Shown: one piece after another, positions 9,185-18,213 of the stretch
How positions within the stretch are numbered: position 1 is the first letter of the stretch
How the letters are laid out: every line of letters begins with the position of its first letter
Origin: Halobacteriales archaeon YIM A00010
Lineage (GTDB): Archaea > Halobacteriota > Halobacteria > Halobacteriales > Haloarculaceae
Length of the DNA: 64,000 bases
Reading direction: 5' to 3'
Assembly (NCBI GenBank): GCA_025041175.1
Contig: JAKCFJ010000003.1
Location: forward strand, 124,001-188,000
Made by a program: the position numbers and the translations under genes
Notes under the pieces: model-generated
Told to the model about the DNA's origin: nothing
What the model saw: only the letters and a program-made list of their open reading frames with translations
Databases searched by the model: none

Positions 9185-9722
9185 ATGTTGGCAGCGTGGA
9201 GGCGGACGGCGAACGCCCTGATGGGCGTCCCCAGCACCCTTCGGGTTCGTGTGTGCGAACAAGACGCGTCGCGTCTCGTCAACGGCGTGGCTCTCATCAC
9301 GGGACCGGTCCTTGGGGGCTTCCTCACCGCCCAGTTCACGTGGCGGTGGATCTTCTATATCAACATCCCGCTCGGGATACTCGCCCTCGTGCTCGTCCAG
9401 GTCGTCCTTGACGTTCCCGTCCCCTACGAGGATTCCTCCGTGTTACACGGAGGAGGATGTCAAGCACTGGATATCTCTCCTGCTGGGCTGGAAAAAGGTG
9501 AGCAACTTGCGGATGAACAGGGGGTCACAATAACGTCTGTCGAAGAGGACCTGAACGACATCGAATTCCCGACACAGGTTGATGTGGTTCATTCGAGTGG
9601 AGCGGTTCAGTATATTCGACCGCAGAACAGGGAGCGTCAGTTCAACCGATTCAAGCGAGATACTACCATCGTCGGTCTGCATTCCATCTTTGCTTTTGTT
9701 GACCATCCTGAATCGTCATTGC
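9185..9722 (+). pseudogene. Chimeric relic: MFS exporter piece joined to a methyltransferase piece
   Basis: One open frame holds two unrelated fragments. The first reads GVALITGPVLGGFLTAQFTW and then YINIPLGILALVLV, which is the middle of a 14-helix DHA2 drug-exporter (EmrB/QacA type). From about 9460 it becomes LDISPAGLEKGEQLADEQGV, then DVVHSSGAVQYIRP and GLHSIFAFVDHPE, which is the Rossmann core of a TehB-like SAM-dependent methyltransferase. Neither part has its own start or end, so a deletion has joined two dead genes in frame. Confidence 0.7.
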
Positions 9723-9881
9723 GCGGAATCCGTGATTCCAAGGGGAAACAATATCAACCACCCCATCAGTACGTTCTACACTGTGGTCGATCACCCCGCA
9801 TTTATTGGGCTATACCATGTCAATAGCCACTTGGCTGCCGACAGGAGAGTGATACACAGCTTTCACCGATGAAGGAACGTT

Positions 9882-10157
9882 TTAATCAATTTCTTGCCAC
9901 CAGAAGTACATGTCATGGAGAACCGGCCCGAAATCTCGAAGTTTTTGTGTCGCCTCATATTCGACGCGTGGGGGAACCTCATCGTACGAACGACGAACGA
10001 TGAGGTCCTCTTCGACGAGGTCACTGAGCCGAGTTGAAAGCGTTGTCTGAGAGAGTTCGGTCTCATCCCTAATTTCGTTGAATCGCCATGGGGACTGTGA
10101 CTTGGCAAACATCGCTGCAAGCATCATCATATGTGATTTGCCGAAAAAGTCGAACAT
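9882..10157 (-). CDS. HxlR/winged-helix transcriptional regulator
   Basis: A 91-residue single-domain regulator with a winged helix (WRFNEIRDETELSQTTLSTR, then LSDLVEEDLIVRR and a wing with VEYEAT), ending FWWQEID. HxlR family members share this 'F.EI...ISQ.TLS.RL..L...GL..R' pattern. The leading segment MFDFFGKSHMMMLAAMF is short for the family but plausible. It is divergent from the P450 gene across a 294-bp AT-rich region and may control it. Confidence 0.8.
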   Translation of the reverse strand: MFDFFGKSHMMMLAAMFAKSQSPWRFNEIRDETELSQTTLSTRLSDLVEEDLIVRRSYDEVPPRVEYEATQKLRDFGPVLHDMYFWWQEID

Positions 10158-10451
10158 ATTTTGCCCTTCTTTGATGATTTTATCAATCTGCCTATACTTT
10201 TTTATGTTATCATTTGATTTGATCTCTACAACAGCCTCTTTTTGATTAATTGGTTCTGTGTCTTATCCATGTTCTTTCGGTCCGCTTTCTGTACTCATAG
10301 ATTATCTTGCGCCATAAGCTTTCAGCACGACTCGTTCAAAGGTGCAGAATTCTGGAGTTAGTATTGAAGAGGGAACTTAGTTTCATATTCAATACTCAAT
10401 ATTACTTGTCATTCGATTCTCTATACGAAGTTGTACTATGGTGTCTAATCC

Positions 10452-11692
10452 ATGAGCAACGATTCGATCGAACCCAGCTGGACCAGCTACCAAAAGCACT
10501 CCGCGGCGAGGACGCCCGGCTCGACCCATACGGCTGGTATCGAAAGATGCGCGACGAGAACCCCATCCGGTACGACCCGGATCGCGGCGTCTGGGACGTC
10601 TTCCGCTACGACGACGTCAAGCGTGTCGTTCGTGAGTACGAACTGTTTTCTTCTTCGACGAACTTCCAACCAGGAGACGACGTAGCTGGAGGTCAAGATG
10701 CAAACTTATCAGCTGAAAAGAATGAGTCCGAAAGTGGACTGTTCGGCGAGATGTTGGTCAAGACCGACCCGCCGAAGCACGACCGCATCCGGTCGGTCGT
10801 CGCCGAGCACTTCCAAGCGGACGCGCTCCAGTCGTACCGGCCGCGCGTCGAAACTATTGCGAACGAATTGGTGGACGACCTCAAACGCGGACGAGTCGAC
10901 CTCGTCGACGCGTTCTCCTATCCCTTGCCCGTGGACGTCATCGCGGGCGTGATCGGCGTACCCCGCGAGGAACGCGCGACATTCAAGCGCTGGTCTGATG
11001 CCCTCACCGACGTAGCGAGCGAGCCAGGAGACGGGGACGACCTGACGCAACCGGAAGTCATGATGCAGATGGGCGAGTACTTCCAGAAACGACTCGCTGA
11101 CCGCCGGGAGTCCCCCCGAGACGACCTCTTGAGCGCTATCGCGACGGCGGGGGACGCGGAGTCGGCGCTGAGCGACCGAGAAGCCGTGTCGCTCTGCATC
11201 ATCCTCCTCATCGCGGGGAACATCACGACGACGAACCTCCTCACAAACGCCGTCTGGTCCTTCCACGAACACGGCATTCTCGACGATGTTCAGACGGGTG
11301 CAGTCCCGCTGAGGCCAGCGGTCGAGGAAGTGCTCCGGTATCGTTCGCCGCTCCACAGTGTGGACCGGGTCGCGCGTAGAGATATCGAACTCGGTGGGGA
11401 GACTATCGAGGCCGGAGACTACGTCGTCGCGTGGCTCGGTTCCGCGAACCGCGACGGCCGTCACTTCGACTCCCCCGACGAGTTCGACCCGACACGCCGT
11501 CCGAACGACCACCTCGCGTTTGGACAGGGGATCCACTACTGCCTCGGTGCACCCCTCGCCCACCTCGAAGCGGACATCGGGTTCTCCGCGCTCTTCGACC
11601 GGTTCGAGATAACCGATGTCGACACGAATGACCTCCAACGGTCGCCGAGCGGCGTCTACGGGCTAGAGGAACTCGTCGTCACGCTGGCGTAA
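10452..11692 (+). CDS. Cytochrome P450, with a likely frameshift at its start
   Basis: About 410 residues of a soluble haem-thiolate mono-oxygenase, with EEVLRY..P (the ExxR helix), a PERF-like DEFDPTRRP, and the haem loop HLAFGQGIHYCLGAPLAH carrying the cysteine ligand. In the I-helix the usual AG-x-(E/D)-TT reads AGNITTT, so the acid of the proton-relay pair is isoleucine. The natural start appears to be the ATG at 10452 (MSNDSIEP), but that frame shifts into the P450 frame (LDQLPKALRGEDARLDPYGW) only if a base is restored near 10476. The P450 frame itself has no ATG or GTG upstream, only a TTG at 10307. Electron partners are not nearby. The substrate is unknown. Confidence 0.8.
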
Positions 11693-11714
11693 CCGCATGA
11701 GACGTGGGAGACCC

Positions 11715-11850
11715 CCACCAGGGTCACTCTCCCCGAGCGAGTCACACCCGTAACACCGACGAACCGGAGGCCGACAACCGTCCCGAACACCAGCTCATCG
11801 CCGAGAAGACCGACGAATTCTGGCAGCAGGCGAAACCCTTCGTCTGTGAT
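11715..11850 (+). pseudogene. Relic of the same transposase family as at 1-1451
   Basis: Just after the P450 the plus strand reads TDEPEADNRPEHQLIAEKTD then EFWQQAKPFVCDG. This aligns with DEPETDDCSERQLLAQKTNE / VWQQAKPFVCD of the transposase at the left edge. A short upstream piece (VTLPERV) matches its DVSLPERI in another frame. Only about 45 codons remain. Confidence 0.7.
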
Positions 11851-11882
11851 GGCCGTGTTGAATCGCCATAAGGCAGAGGGAT

Positions 11883-12352
11883 TCATTGTTTCACGGCCCG
11901 TTTGATGGTATAGACCACACACATCAGGGCAATCTCTCGGAACTCACGGAACCAGGACCGCGCTCGCACGGCGAAGCCGAGCGAGCGCTTGACAGCCGAG
12001 TTCACGGTTTCGGTTATTGAGCGCTGATTGTAACGTTGCTCGTCGATTCTGGCGTTGTGTGCGTGATCGTAGGGAGCGAAGACGCGGTGTTTGATCAGGG
12101 GTCTGATGCCAAGTTCACGGAGGGCCTTGCGAAGTGCTTGCTTGTCGTATCCCGTATCGGCGGCCAGAGACCGCAGATAGCCCGCTGGAACGCGGGAGAT
12201 ATGCTCAGCGAGGGCTGCATCGCTTCCGTCCCGGTTTGTCGGGCAGTGAACGTCACGGACAGCTTGTGAGTCTGTATCGACGAGTTTTGTAACCTTCAGC
12301 TTCTGAACGCGGTAGCTTGTTCGCTGGCAGTAGTGGCGGCTCGCAGCGGACC
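11883..12352 (-). pseudogene. IS5-type transposase, C-terminal ~155 residues only
   Basis: The leftward frame reads RTSYRVQKLKVTKLVDTDSQ, then DTGYDKQALRKALRELGI, IKHRVFAPYDHAHNAR and AVKRSLGFAVRARSWFREFR, ending IKRAVKQ. This is the second half of a haloarchaeal IS5-family (DDE) transposase, with the final catalytic-domain helices intact. Its N-terminal half is missing: at about 12352 the sequence switches abruptly to a resolvase fragment in another frame. Confidence 0.8.
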
Positions 12353-12475
12353 TCGCGGATGAAGGTCTGAGTACGAACATATTCCGAGGGAATCTGCTGA
12401 AGAAAGCCGTCCTCGATGGTGTAGCCGAAGGGTGGGCGGCCGACGCGCTTGCCGTCGGCGTTCGACCGCCCAGAC
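12353..12475 (-). pseudogene. Serine resolvase fragment (copy 2)
   Basis: The leftward frame reads NADGKRVGRPPFGYTIEDGF, then LQQIPSEYVRTQTFIREVR. This is the linker and start of the helix-turn-helix region of a serine resolvase, closely matching LFDYAVEDSLLQQVPTEYVR at 17.6 kb. It is cut by the IS5 relic on one side and by the GNAT relic on the other. Confidence 0.7.
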
Positions 12476-12706
12476 AGAATCATCGTCTGTGAACTCTACG
12501 TCGGTGAGCCGTATCGCGGGGCGGGTCTCGCCCACGAGTTGATTGAGCGTGCCGAAGGGCGGGCACAGGCAGAGGGCTGTTCCGAACTCGTTCTTAGTGT
12601 CAATGTCGACAACGAGCGAGCGCTCCGATTCTACGAAAAACTAGGCTTTGAGCCGCTTCGTCACCGGATGACCGTCGATGTTGCGAATCTCGACGAATCT
12701 GGGTGA
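12465..12706 (+). pseudogene. GNAT acetyltransferase, C-terminal half
   Basis: The frame contains YVGEPYRGAGLAHELIERA, the acetyl-CoA binding loop (R/Q-x-x-G-x-G/A pattern), then SVNVDNERALRFYEKLGFEP, the typical end of a GNAT fold, and stops at 12706. The N-terminal half is missing, because the frame abuts the resolvase fragment, so it is probably inactive. The acceptor substrate is unknown. Confidence 0.7.
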
Positions 12707-12891
12707 TCAACTTGCATACCTCGGATGATGGGCAGGTACAATTCCTAATGCACAGCCACCTGCGAAATTTGGACTGACGAGCTAGATTTCAAGATAAACC
12801 GTGTATTAGGAATCTTACCTAGCCGACTTCAGTATTAAACGCGTTGTTCAGTGTGAGATGAACAATCAGAGCAGATCCACCGTAAAGCTCG

Positions 12892-13713
12892 TTAGGTATT
12901 CCACGGGCCGTGATCAGGATCGATACACCGCTTTTCACGTTCAATCGCGTCGATTGTCGCGATGTCATCCGCATCGAGTTCGAGCTGCTGGGCCTCGAAG
13001 TTACTCTGGAGGTGGTCTTCGTCCATCGTACGCGGTATGACGGCGACGTTCTCCTTCGAGAGCAACCACGCGAGGCTCACGTGTGCTGGACTCACGTCGT
13101 GTTTGTCCGCGATGTCCTGTATGTCCGGGACGTTGAAGACCTCTCCTCTCGCAAGCGGCGAGTAGGCGACAAGCCAGTGATCGTGTTCGCACGCGTACTG
13201 GTGTAATTCCTCCTGTTGGAGCAGGGGATGCATTTCGACTTGGTGAGCAAAGACAGGTGCGCTGAGGACCTCTTGTGCCTCGTCGAGTAGATCCGGCGTG
13301 AAATTGCTCAACCCCACGTGACGGATCGCCCCTTCCTCGTAGAGACGGTCATACGCTGGGAGAACGGTTTCATGATCATAGATGCCGACAGGCCAGTGGA
13401 CGTATAACATGTCAACGTAGTCGAGACCGAGACGATCGAGACACCCTTCGGCGGCCGTGAGGATATCCTCTGTATTGGGGGTAGGGCCCGGAATGTCGAC
13501 ATGAACCGTCTTGGTGGAGACGAAGACATCTTCGCGGGGAACGGACGCGTGTTCGAGTCCTTCGCCGACGTATTCCTCATTGCCGTAGACCTGTGCTGTA
13601 TCGATATGACGGTAGCCGACCTCGAGTGCTGATTCGACGATTTCAGCCCAGTGATCTCTGTTGTCGTCTGAATATGTCCCAAGTCCGAATCGTGGGAAGT
13701 CGTCTGCTGGCAT
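12892..13713 (-). CDS. Aldo/keto reductase
   Basis: A 273-residue (beta/alpha)8 NADPH-dependent oxidoreductase. The catalytic tetrad is visible: Asp in IDTAQVYGNEEYVG with Tyr in the same segment, Lys in VSTKTV, and His in YVHWPVG. The cofactor segment VIPRTMDEDHLQSNF is near the C-terminus. The length matches the 2,5-diketo-gluconate-reductase-like AKRs. Substrate unknown. A single gene. Confidence 0.9.
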   Translation of the reverse strand: MPADDFPRFGLGTYSDDNRDHWAEIVESALEVGYRHIDTAQVYGNEEYVGEGLEHASVPREDVFVSTKTVHVDIPGPTPNTEDILTAAEGCLDRLGLDYVDMLYVHWPVGIYDHETVLPAYDRLYEEGAIRHVGLSNFTPDLLDEAQEVLSAPVFAHQVEMHPLLQQEELHQYACEHDHWLVAYSPLARGEVFNVPDIQDIADKHDVSPAHVSLAWLLSKENVAVIPRTMDEDHLQSNFEAQQLELDADDIATIDAIEREKRCIDPDHGPWNT

Positions 13714-14007
13714 ATGTATGGAAGCTCAGGGCGGACGGAAGACTCTAGTGGTTTCGGAAGCTTGGCCGTGACAGTGGACAGTAACCGAGGACGGGATTTA
13801 TCAGTCCGATTCCCACCTGAGCCTTCACCAAGCCTGTGGTTAGGGTGCTCTGAATTCGGTGAACATTCTCTGTAAATATTATCCTGTTGATCTTGTAGGT
13901 GCTCCCCCAGATTCTGTACGGTTTAAGCCGTCAAACGACAACCTATACTTAAACGGCTATTCATAGGAAGGGATTGTTGTTAGTGATATCATTCCTGACT
14001 ATTCTGT
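13714..14007. other. Intergenic stretch with no recognisable gene
   Basis: About 290 bp. Its right half is AT-rich and probably includes the promoter of the DUF1450-like gene. No repeat or RNA was seen. Confidence 0.4.
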
Positions 14008-14298
14008 ATGCCACGCTCCAATCGAGACCTGTCCAGAATCAAGCCAGGCGTGACTGCGGGTGAAGCCACAGGGGCTACTGATCAGCCAGAAGTAGAGTGC
14101 TGCATCGATAATGTGGAGGTAGACGAGCTTCAAGAAATCAAAGCTAGTAGCAAATCTGTTGATATACAATATTGTTTACAACGGTGCGGAATCTGCTACA
14201 AGAGGCCGTTCTTCGTAGTAGATGGAGACGTAGTCTTTGGGGCGAGGCATCTGGATTTACTCAACCGTCTGGATTCGGAGAGCAGTTACAATGAGTGA
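14008..14298 (+). CDS. DUF1450-like small cysteine-rich protein
   Basis: A 96-residue protein. After a 25-residue polar start, it shows the DUF1450 (YuzB-type) pattern: VECCIDNVEV, then QYCLQRCGICYKRPF and VVDGDVVFGARHLDLL. The Cys in 'ECCIDN' and the CxxRCGxC cluster could bind a metal or form a thioredoxin-like redox site; the family's function is not established. It overlaps the following sulfatase-type frame by 8 nt, suggesting translational coupling before the sulfatase was truncated. Confidence 0.6.
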   Translation: MPRSNRDLSRIKPGVTAGEATGATDQPEVECCIDNVEVDELQEIKASSKSVDIQYCLQRCGICYKRPFFVVDGDVVFGARHLDLLNRLDSESSYNE

Positions 14299-14971
14299 TC
14301 TGAACGTCCTGTTCATCTCGATAGATAGCCTCAGAAAGGATATGCTGGGGGCCTACGATTCACCGTTCGACTGGGTGGAGGACCTGAGTGTGGAGACCCC
14401 CAACCTCGATCAATTCGCCGAGAAGTCCATCACCTTCGACAGCCACTACGCTGGGAGCCTCCCGTGCATGCCCGCCCGTCGCGAATGGGATACTGGGATA
14501 CAGGAATTCCTGTGGCGGGGATGGGGGCCTACCGAAGCATACGATACCACACTCCCTGAGAAGGCTCGCAACGCTGGCGTGTTGACGAAACTAATCACGG
14601 ACCACTTCCACCTCTTTCAGCACGGATCCAGCGGCTACTACGAGGATTACCACGGATTCGAATTTATCCGTGGTCACGAAGACGATCTGTGGAAAACACA
14701 GCCATACGGACCAGATCAGATCCTCCTGCAACAGGTCGGCTACGATCTTGAGGACGCACAAGAGGAGATCACCGCAGAGGTTTCAGACGCAGCAGCCAAC
14801 CCTAACCACGTACTCGACCCCTACGATCTGGAACACTATCGACCACGCTGGAAATACGTCCGCAATGTCGCCGAATTCGACGACAACGAGGAAGATTTCT
14901 TCGCCGCGAAAGTCTTTTCCAGTGCAGCAGACTGGATCGAGAACAACGTTATATTCACGACCAAAGGATAA
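14291..14971 (+). pseudogene. Sulfatase-family protein, truncated after 226 residues
   Basis: The protein starts MSDLNVLFISIDSLRKDMLG, the N-terminal metal-binding strand of the arylsulfatase/alkaline-phosphatase superfamily, with TPNLDQFAEKSITFDSHYAG after it. The segment SLPCMPARR matches the C-x-P-x-R formylglycine motif. Members are normally about 450-550 residues; here the frame ends at 14971 after WIENNVIFTTKG, before the second metal-ligand half. It is therefore probably a relic, unless a short form has been kept. Confidence 0.75.
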
Positions 14972-15002
14972 TACTTAAGTATGTGTCATATTTGGGTGAT
15001 AT

Positions 15003-15563
15003 ATGGGTGGTGTGGTGAACAAACCACAAGAATTTCCACAGGATGTAATCCTTCTCGCCGGACTGGCGCTTTCAGTCTTGGGCCTCACGAACGTGTTCAC
15101 CATTGCCGGATACCTCCTTGAACACTGGACCACACAATCACCGATCCAGTTGGGAATTGGGGTTGGTCTCCTTTCGGTAATCGTTGGCTACGGATTCGCT
15201 GCCGGATCGGGGGGGCGACGTTTACTGGTCGGGCTGGCGCTGCTCGTTTCGTGGGGAGCGTTCTTCCATGAAGGAAATCTCCGTCTTCTCGGCTGGGGTG
15301 GACTGTTGGTCTGTATTGGGCTGCTCATCTCCGACGGAGTGCAGGAAGAGCGACTCGGTATCAGAGTGCATTTCCTGCAAAGTGGAATGCTGATGGTGCT
15401 GACAGTGGTAGGAGCTTCTACATACGGACACTTCCAGACGCCACTCCCGATCACAGGTGTCTGTAGTCTCTGGGGGTGGAGCGGCATTGTGCTGTCGGTC
15501 GGGGGATTCGCACTATGGCTGGTTGGCCTCACGTACAACAATAGCCCCGAGGGGAGCGTTTAA
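15003..15563 (+). CDS. Multi-pass membrane protein of unknown function
   Basis: A 186-residue protein with five to six hydrophobic segments (e.g. VILLAGLALSVLGLTNVFTI; LGIGVGLLSVIVGYGFAAGS; LLGWGGLLVCIGLLISDG; GIVLSVGGFALWLVGLTY). No conserved motif that I recognise. It begins 31 nt after the sulfatase relic; a TATA-like stretch (taatacttaagt) precedes it, so it probably has its own promoter. Confidence 0.6.
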   Translation: MGGVVNKPQEFPQDVILLAGLALSVLGLTNVFTIAGYLLEHWTTQSPIQLGIGVGLLSVIVGYGFAAGSGGRRLLVGLALLVSWGAFFHEGNLRLLGWGGLLVCIGLLISDGVQEERLGIRVHFLQSGMLMVLTVVGASTYGHFQTPLPITGVCSLWGWSGIVLSVGGFALWLVGLTYNNSPEGSV

Positions 15564-15688
15564 TTCGGCCAACGCCTTCCGCCAGCGGTGTTATGAGAGG
15601 GAGACAGCACTGTACCATATCGACTCCACCGAACCGGAGCTGACACAGCTCTATTGAGCGTTTTCAATCGCTGTTCCGACATCGCTGT

Positions 15689-16993
15689 TCATGGTGGATT
15701 CTCCCCAAAGGCCGCAGCGAGTCGTTCGCGCATGTACTGTCGACGGAGTTGTCGACGCCGGTCTGGAGAGAGGTATTCCTGAAGCACGACCTCGGCACTC
15801 GCGCTGCCCTGTTCTGCAGCGATCTCGCCGACTTCAGCGAGGATCGTCTCCTGAGTTGCTGAGTAGGCGTCGTACCAGAAGCGTCGCCCCATCTGTGGAA
15901 TCGGCTTTTGGCCGTCAATCTCCGCTGGAAGACCAGCGCTGTCAGCAAGTGCATCGAACCACGAGAGAATTGTCTGGCGTGTTCGATGACCCGCAGCAGA
16001 CCGATCTGAGGGGAACAGATACCCGTTCCACTGGTCTCGCTCGTCGAGCTCAGCCAGCCGGTCAGTCGCTGCTTGCTGCCCGTAGAGGATCGAGACCTGA
16101 CCGGGGCCGTTTTTCCGGTCTTCGAAGTCGACATAGGGCACCTCGGCCTCGGGAGAATCAAGTACAAGCTGGGAGCGATGCAACGCAGCTACCTCACCCG
16201 AGCGCAGGCCCCACGCACAGAGCGCGACGATGAGGAGGCGGTCGGTCAGTGTCGTCGCAGCTTCGTAGAGCGCTTGGACGTGAGTGGCGTCGAGCGCCGG
16301 GTTCGCACGAGCATCACCAGCCGTGTCGGTGCGGCGACTCCAGCGGTATTCGTCTTCGAGGCCCGCCACAGGATTGACTGCTGCTCGTTTGCGTCGCACC
16401 AAGTGCGCGTACCAGCTGTCGACGGCTTCATGGATCCGCCGCATCGTTCGTGGGGCGAGGTCGTCGTCGAGTGCGTCGAACGCTGCCCACGCGGCGTCTG
16501 TCGCCTCATACGCTGGGACATCGCCGTCGCGAACGACCGGGGCGAGGAGGTCGTCAGTCCCGTTGACCCTGTGGTAGGCGCGAACGTAGTTCGCAAGCCG
16601 GTAGCGGAGCGTGTCGGCGGATGACTCGCTCAAGTCACCGCGTTCAGAACGGCTCTCTAGGTACGCTTCCAAGAGCCCGACGGTTGGGTTGTGGGTTGTC
16701 CCCCAGTCGTAGCTGTCGTCGTGCTGATCGAGATCGAGATCGTCGGCCCAGAATTCACCGAACGTCCGGTCGTGGTACTCACGCAGCGCGTAGATCAGCC
16801 CGCGAAAGCCGTGAGCCGAGAGCCATTCGTGGGTCGGGCGCTCAGTGTCAGGATCGAGCCCGGCCTCGTGCATCGCCGGAGCGACGAGTTCCCAGTACGC
16901 GTCGACGAGTTCATCGAGATCGAGCAGTGTCCACGAGGGACCGGTATCTTGATCCGGGGGCTCGGTGGACGCGGTGCTGGTCTCGTTGCTCAC
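15689..16993 (-). CDS. Tyrosine recombinase / phage-type integrase
   Basis: A 434-residue protein. The N-terminal ~200 residues (LVDAYWELVAPAMHEAGLD; SADTLRYRLANYVRAYHRV) resemble a core-binding SAM-like domain. The catalytic half has the first active-site arginine in LCAWGLRSGEVAALHR, the second box as QMGRRFWYDAYSA (the common HxxR is not plain), and a likely nucleophile tyrosine in VLQEYLSPDRRR. It would cut and rejoin DNA at an att site. A long AT-rich region with an inverted repeat lies directly upstream. No tRNA gene is visible at either end. Confidence 0.8.
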   Translation of the reverse strand: MSNETSTASTEPPDQDTGPSWTLLDLDELVDAYWELVAPAMHEAGLDPDTERPTHEWLSAHGFRGLIYALREYHDRTFGEFWADDLDLDQHDDSYDWGTTHNPTVGLLEAYLESRSERGDLSESSADTLRYRLANYVRAYHRVNGTDDLLAPVVRDGDVPAYEATDAAWAAFDALDDDLAPRTMRRIHEAVDSWYAHLVRRKRAAVNPVAGLEDEYRWSRRTDTAGDARANPALDATHVQALYEAATTLTDRLLIVALCAWGLRSGEVAALHRSQLVLDSPEAEVPYVDFEDRKNGPGQVSILYGQQAATDRLAELDERDQWNGYLFPSDRSAAGHRTRQTILSWFDALADSAGLPAEIDGQKPIPQMGRRFWYDAYSATQETILAEVGEIAAEQGSASAEVVLQEYLSPDRRRQLRRQYMRERLAAAFGENPP

Positions 16994-17113
16994 GATCGTG
17001 TCCCTCCGTTGTTCCTCAAAAGAAGCCGCTGTGCTTTGGGTGGGGGTGAATCTGAGTCAGTCATATTCGCTTGGTAGCGCGATACGGACAGCTTACGTAT
17101 AGTTGTTGGGTCC

Positions 17114-17136
17114 ATACAGACCACAACAGTCTGTAT
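17114..17136. promoter_or_regulatory. Inverted repeat upstream of the integrase
   Basis: ATACAGAC, a 7-nt spacer, then GTCTGTAT: an 8-bp perfect inverted repeat about 120 nt before the integrase start. It is followed by repeated CAGTATA units near 17155-17178. It is a candidate operator or recombinase-accessory site. The rest of 16994-17373 (380 bp, AT-rich) holds no gene. Confidence 0.45.
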
Positions 17137-17373
17137 ATCCAACGGTCCACACTGTCAGTATATGCACCAACAGTATAAACCGTATATCGCTATAGCAAAT
17201 TAGCCAAAAGAGATTCCCCCTACTTCGGAGGATGGGTTTCTGTAAATGGCTTTTGCTCACGAAGATCGAGATGGAATTTGTATATTCTTGCCACGAGAAG
17301 GCTTCTCTCGGTATGCTAATCGATCTCAGATACTGGGCCGAATATTCCAGCAAGTGGCTGGTAATCGTGCGAT

Positions 17374-17815
17374 CTACTCGAGGCTCTGATCAGCAAGCGG
17401 TGGAAGGTCTTTCTTGCCAGCTTCGATCAGGGCCCGCTCGATCCGCCACTGATCGGTATCGAATGGGATGTCATAATTGGCAGCCACTCGATCGAGGATA
17501 CTCCGCATCTTCGAGGCCGAAATCTCGAAGAAGTCGGCCGTCGCCCGTTTCTCACGGCTCTTTCGCACCTCACGGATGAAATCCTGAGCTCGTACGTATT
17601 CTGTGGGAACCTGTTGCAACAAGCTATCCTCAACGGCGTAGTCGAACAACGGTCGTCTGATTCGTTTTCGATCCTCAATCGCCGCGCCGATGCCTTCTTG
17701 ACCGTCCCAGCCGGCTGGTTCACGAGATCGATGTCGACATTGTACTCACGTAATTCCTCGACGAATCCCGCCAGATCGGCAAACGACTTCCCGATGCGAA
17801 TCCGCCACTAAGTGG
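17374..17815 (-). pseudogene. Serine resolvase, frameshifted remnant (copy 3)
   Basis: Reading leftwards from 17815: IGKSFADLAGFVEELREYNV then DIDLVNQPAGTVKK (catalytic-domain helices). After a frame change near 17650 it continues as LFDYAVEDSLLQQVPTEYVR, AQDFIREVRKSREKRATADF and SASKMRSILDRVAANYDIPF (resolvase HTH), ending ADQSLE. The N-terminal serine region is absent. It is homologous to the pieces at 7.8 and 12.4 kb, and this copy overlaps both. Confidence 0.75.
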
Positions 17816-17931
17816 TGTATAAAACCGTCTTCTCGGTGATTCATCGAACGTCAGGACCTCTATCTGTGAGAATCAGTGACCGTCATCAGTAGTAGAGCGA
17901 CAAAGGAGATCTCATCCGGCGCGATGCGTCA

Positions 17932-18213
17932 TTAGATGTGTCCCTCATGTCGGAGCTGCTCTGCGTTTTGATCCGTATAGCGCCACTCAATAGTCGCCTT
18001 CTCGTCCTGCCAGTCCCAGGGTTCGACGAGGACGACGTCATCCTCGTTGATCCAGATACGGTACTTCATCCGGCCGGGAATCCGTCCCAACCGCGTTTTG
18101 CTATCCTCACAACGAACACGGACGTGGTTCCCACCGAGATGTTCGGTCACGACCGCGAATAACTCGTTATCGTTGGGCATACGAAGGTTCCGCCGCCCTG
18201 TTTCCTCACTCAC
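17932..18213 (-). CDS. eif1A: Translation initiation factor aIF-1A paralogue
   Basis: A 93-residue (GTG start at 18213) or 99-residue (ATG at 18231) S1/OB-fold protein. It contains [40 protein letters not shown] and [20 protein letters not shown], the full set of archaeal IF-1A motifs. aIF-1A binds the 30S A-site and helps start-codon selection. GTG gives the usual family start (MSEETGRRN). It sits between mobile-element relics, so I expect it to be an extra copy rather than the housekeeping gene. Positions such as [15 protein letters not shown] differ from the usual RVRCMDG-type loop. Confidence 0.9.
   Translation of the reverse strand: MSEETGRRNLRMPNDNELFAVVTEHLGGNHVRVRCEDSKTRLGRIPGRMKYRIWINEDDVVLVEPWDWQDEKATIEWRYTDQNAEQLRHEGHI

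Noticed and set aside
10709-11638. Leftward 309-codon frame inside the P450 gene
   Set aside because: It is opposite a gene with full P450 motifs; long antisense frames are common in GC-rich DNA.
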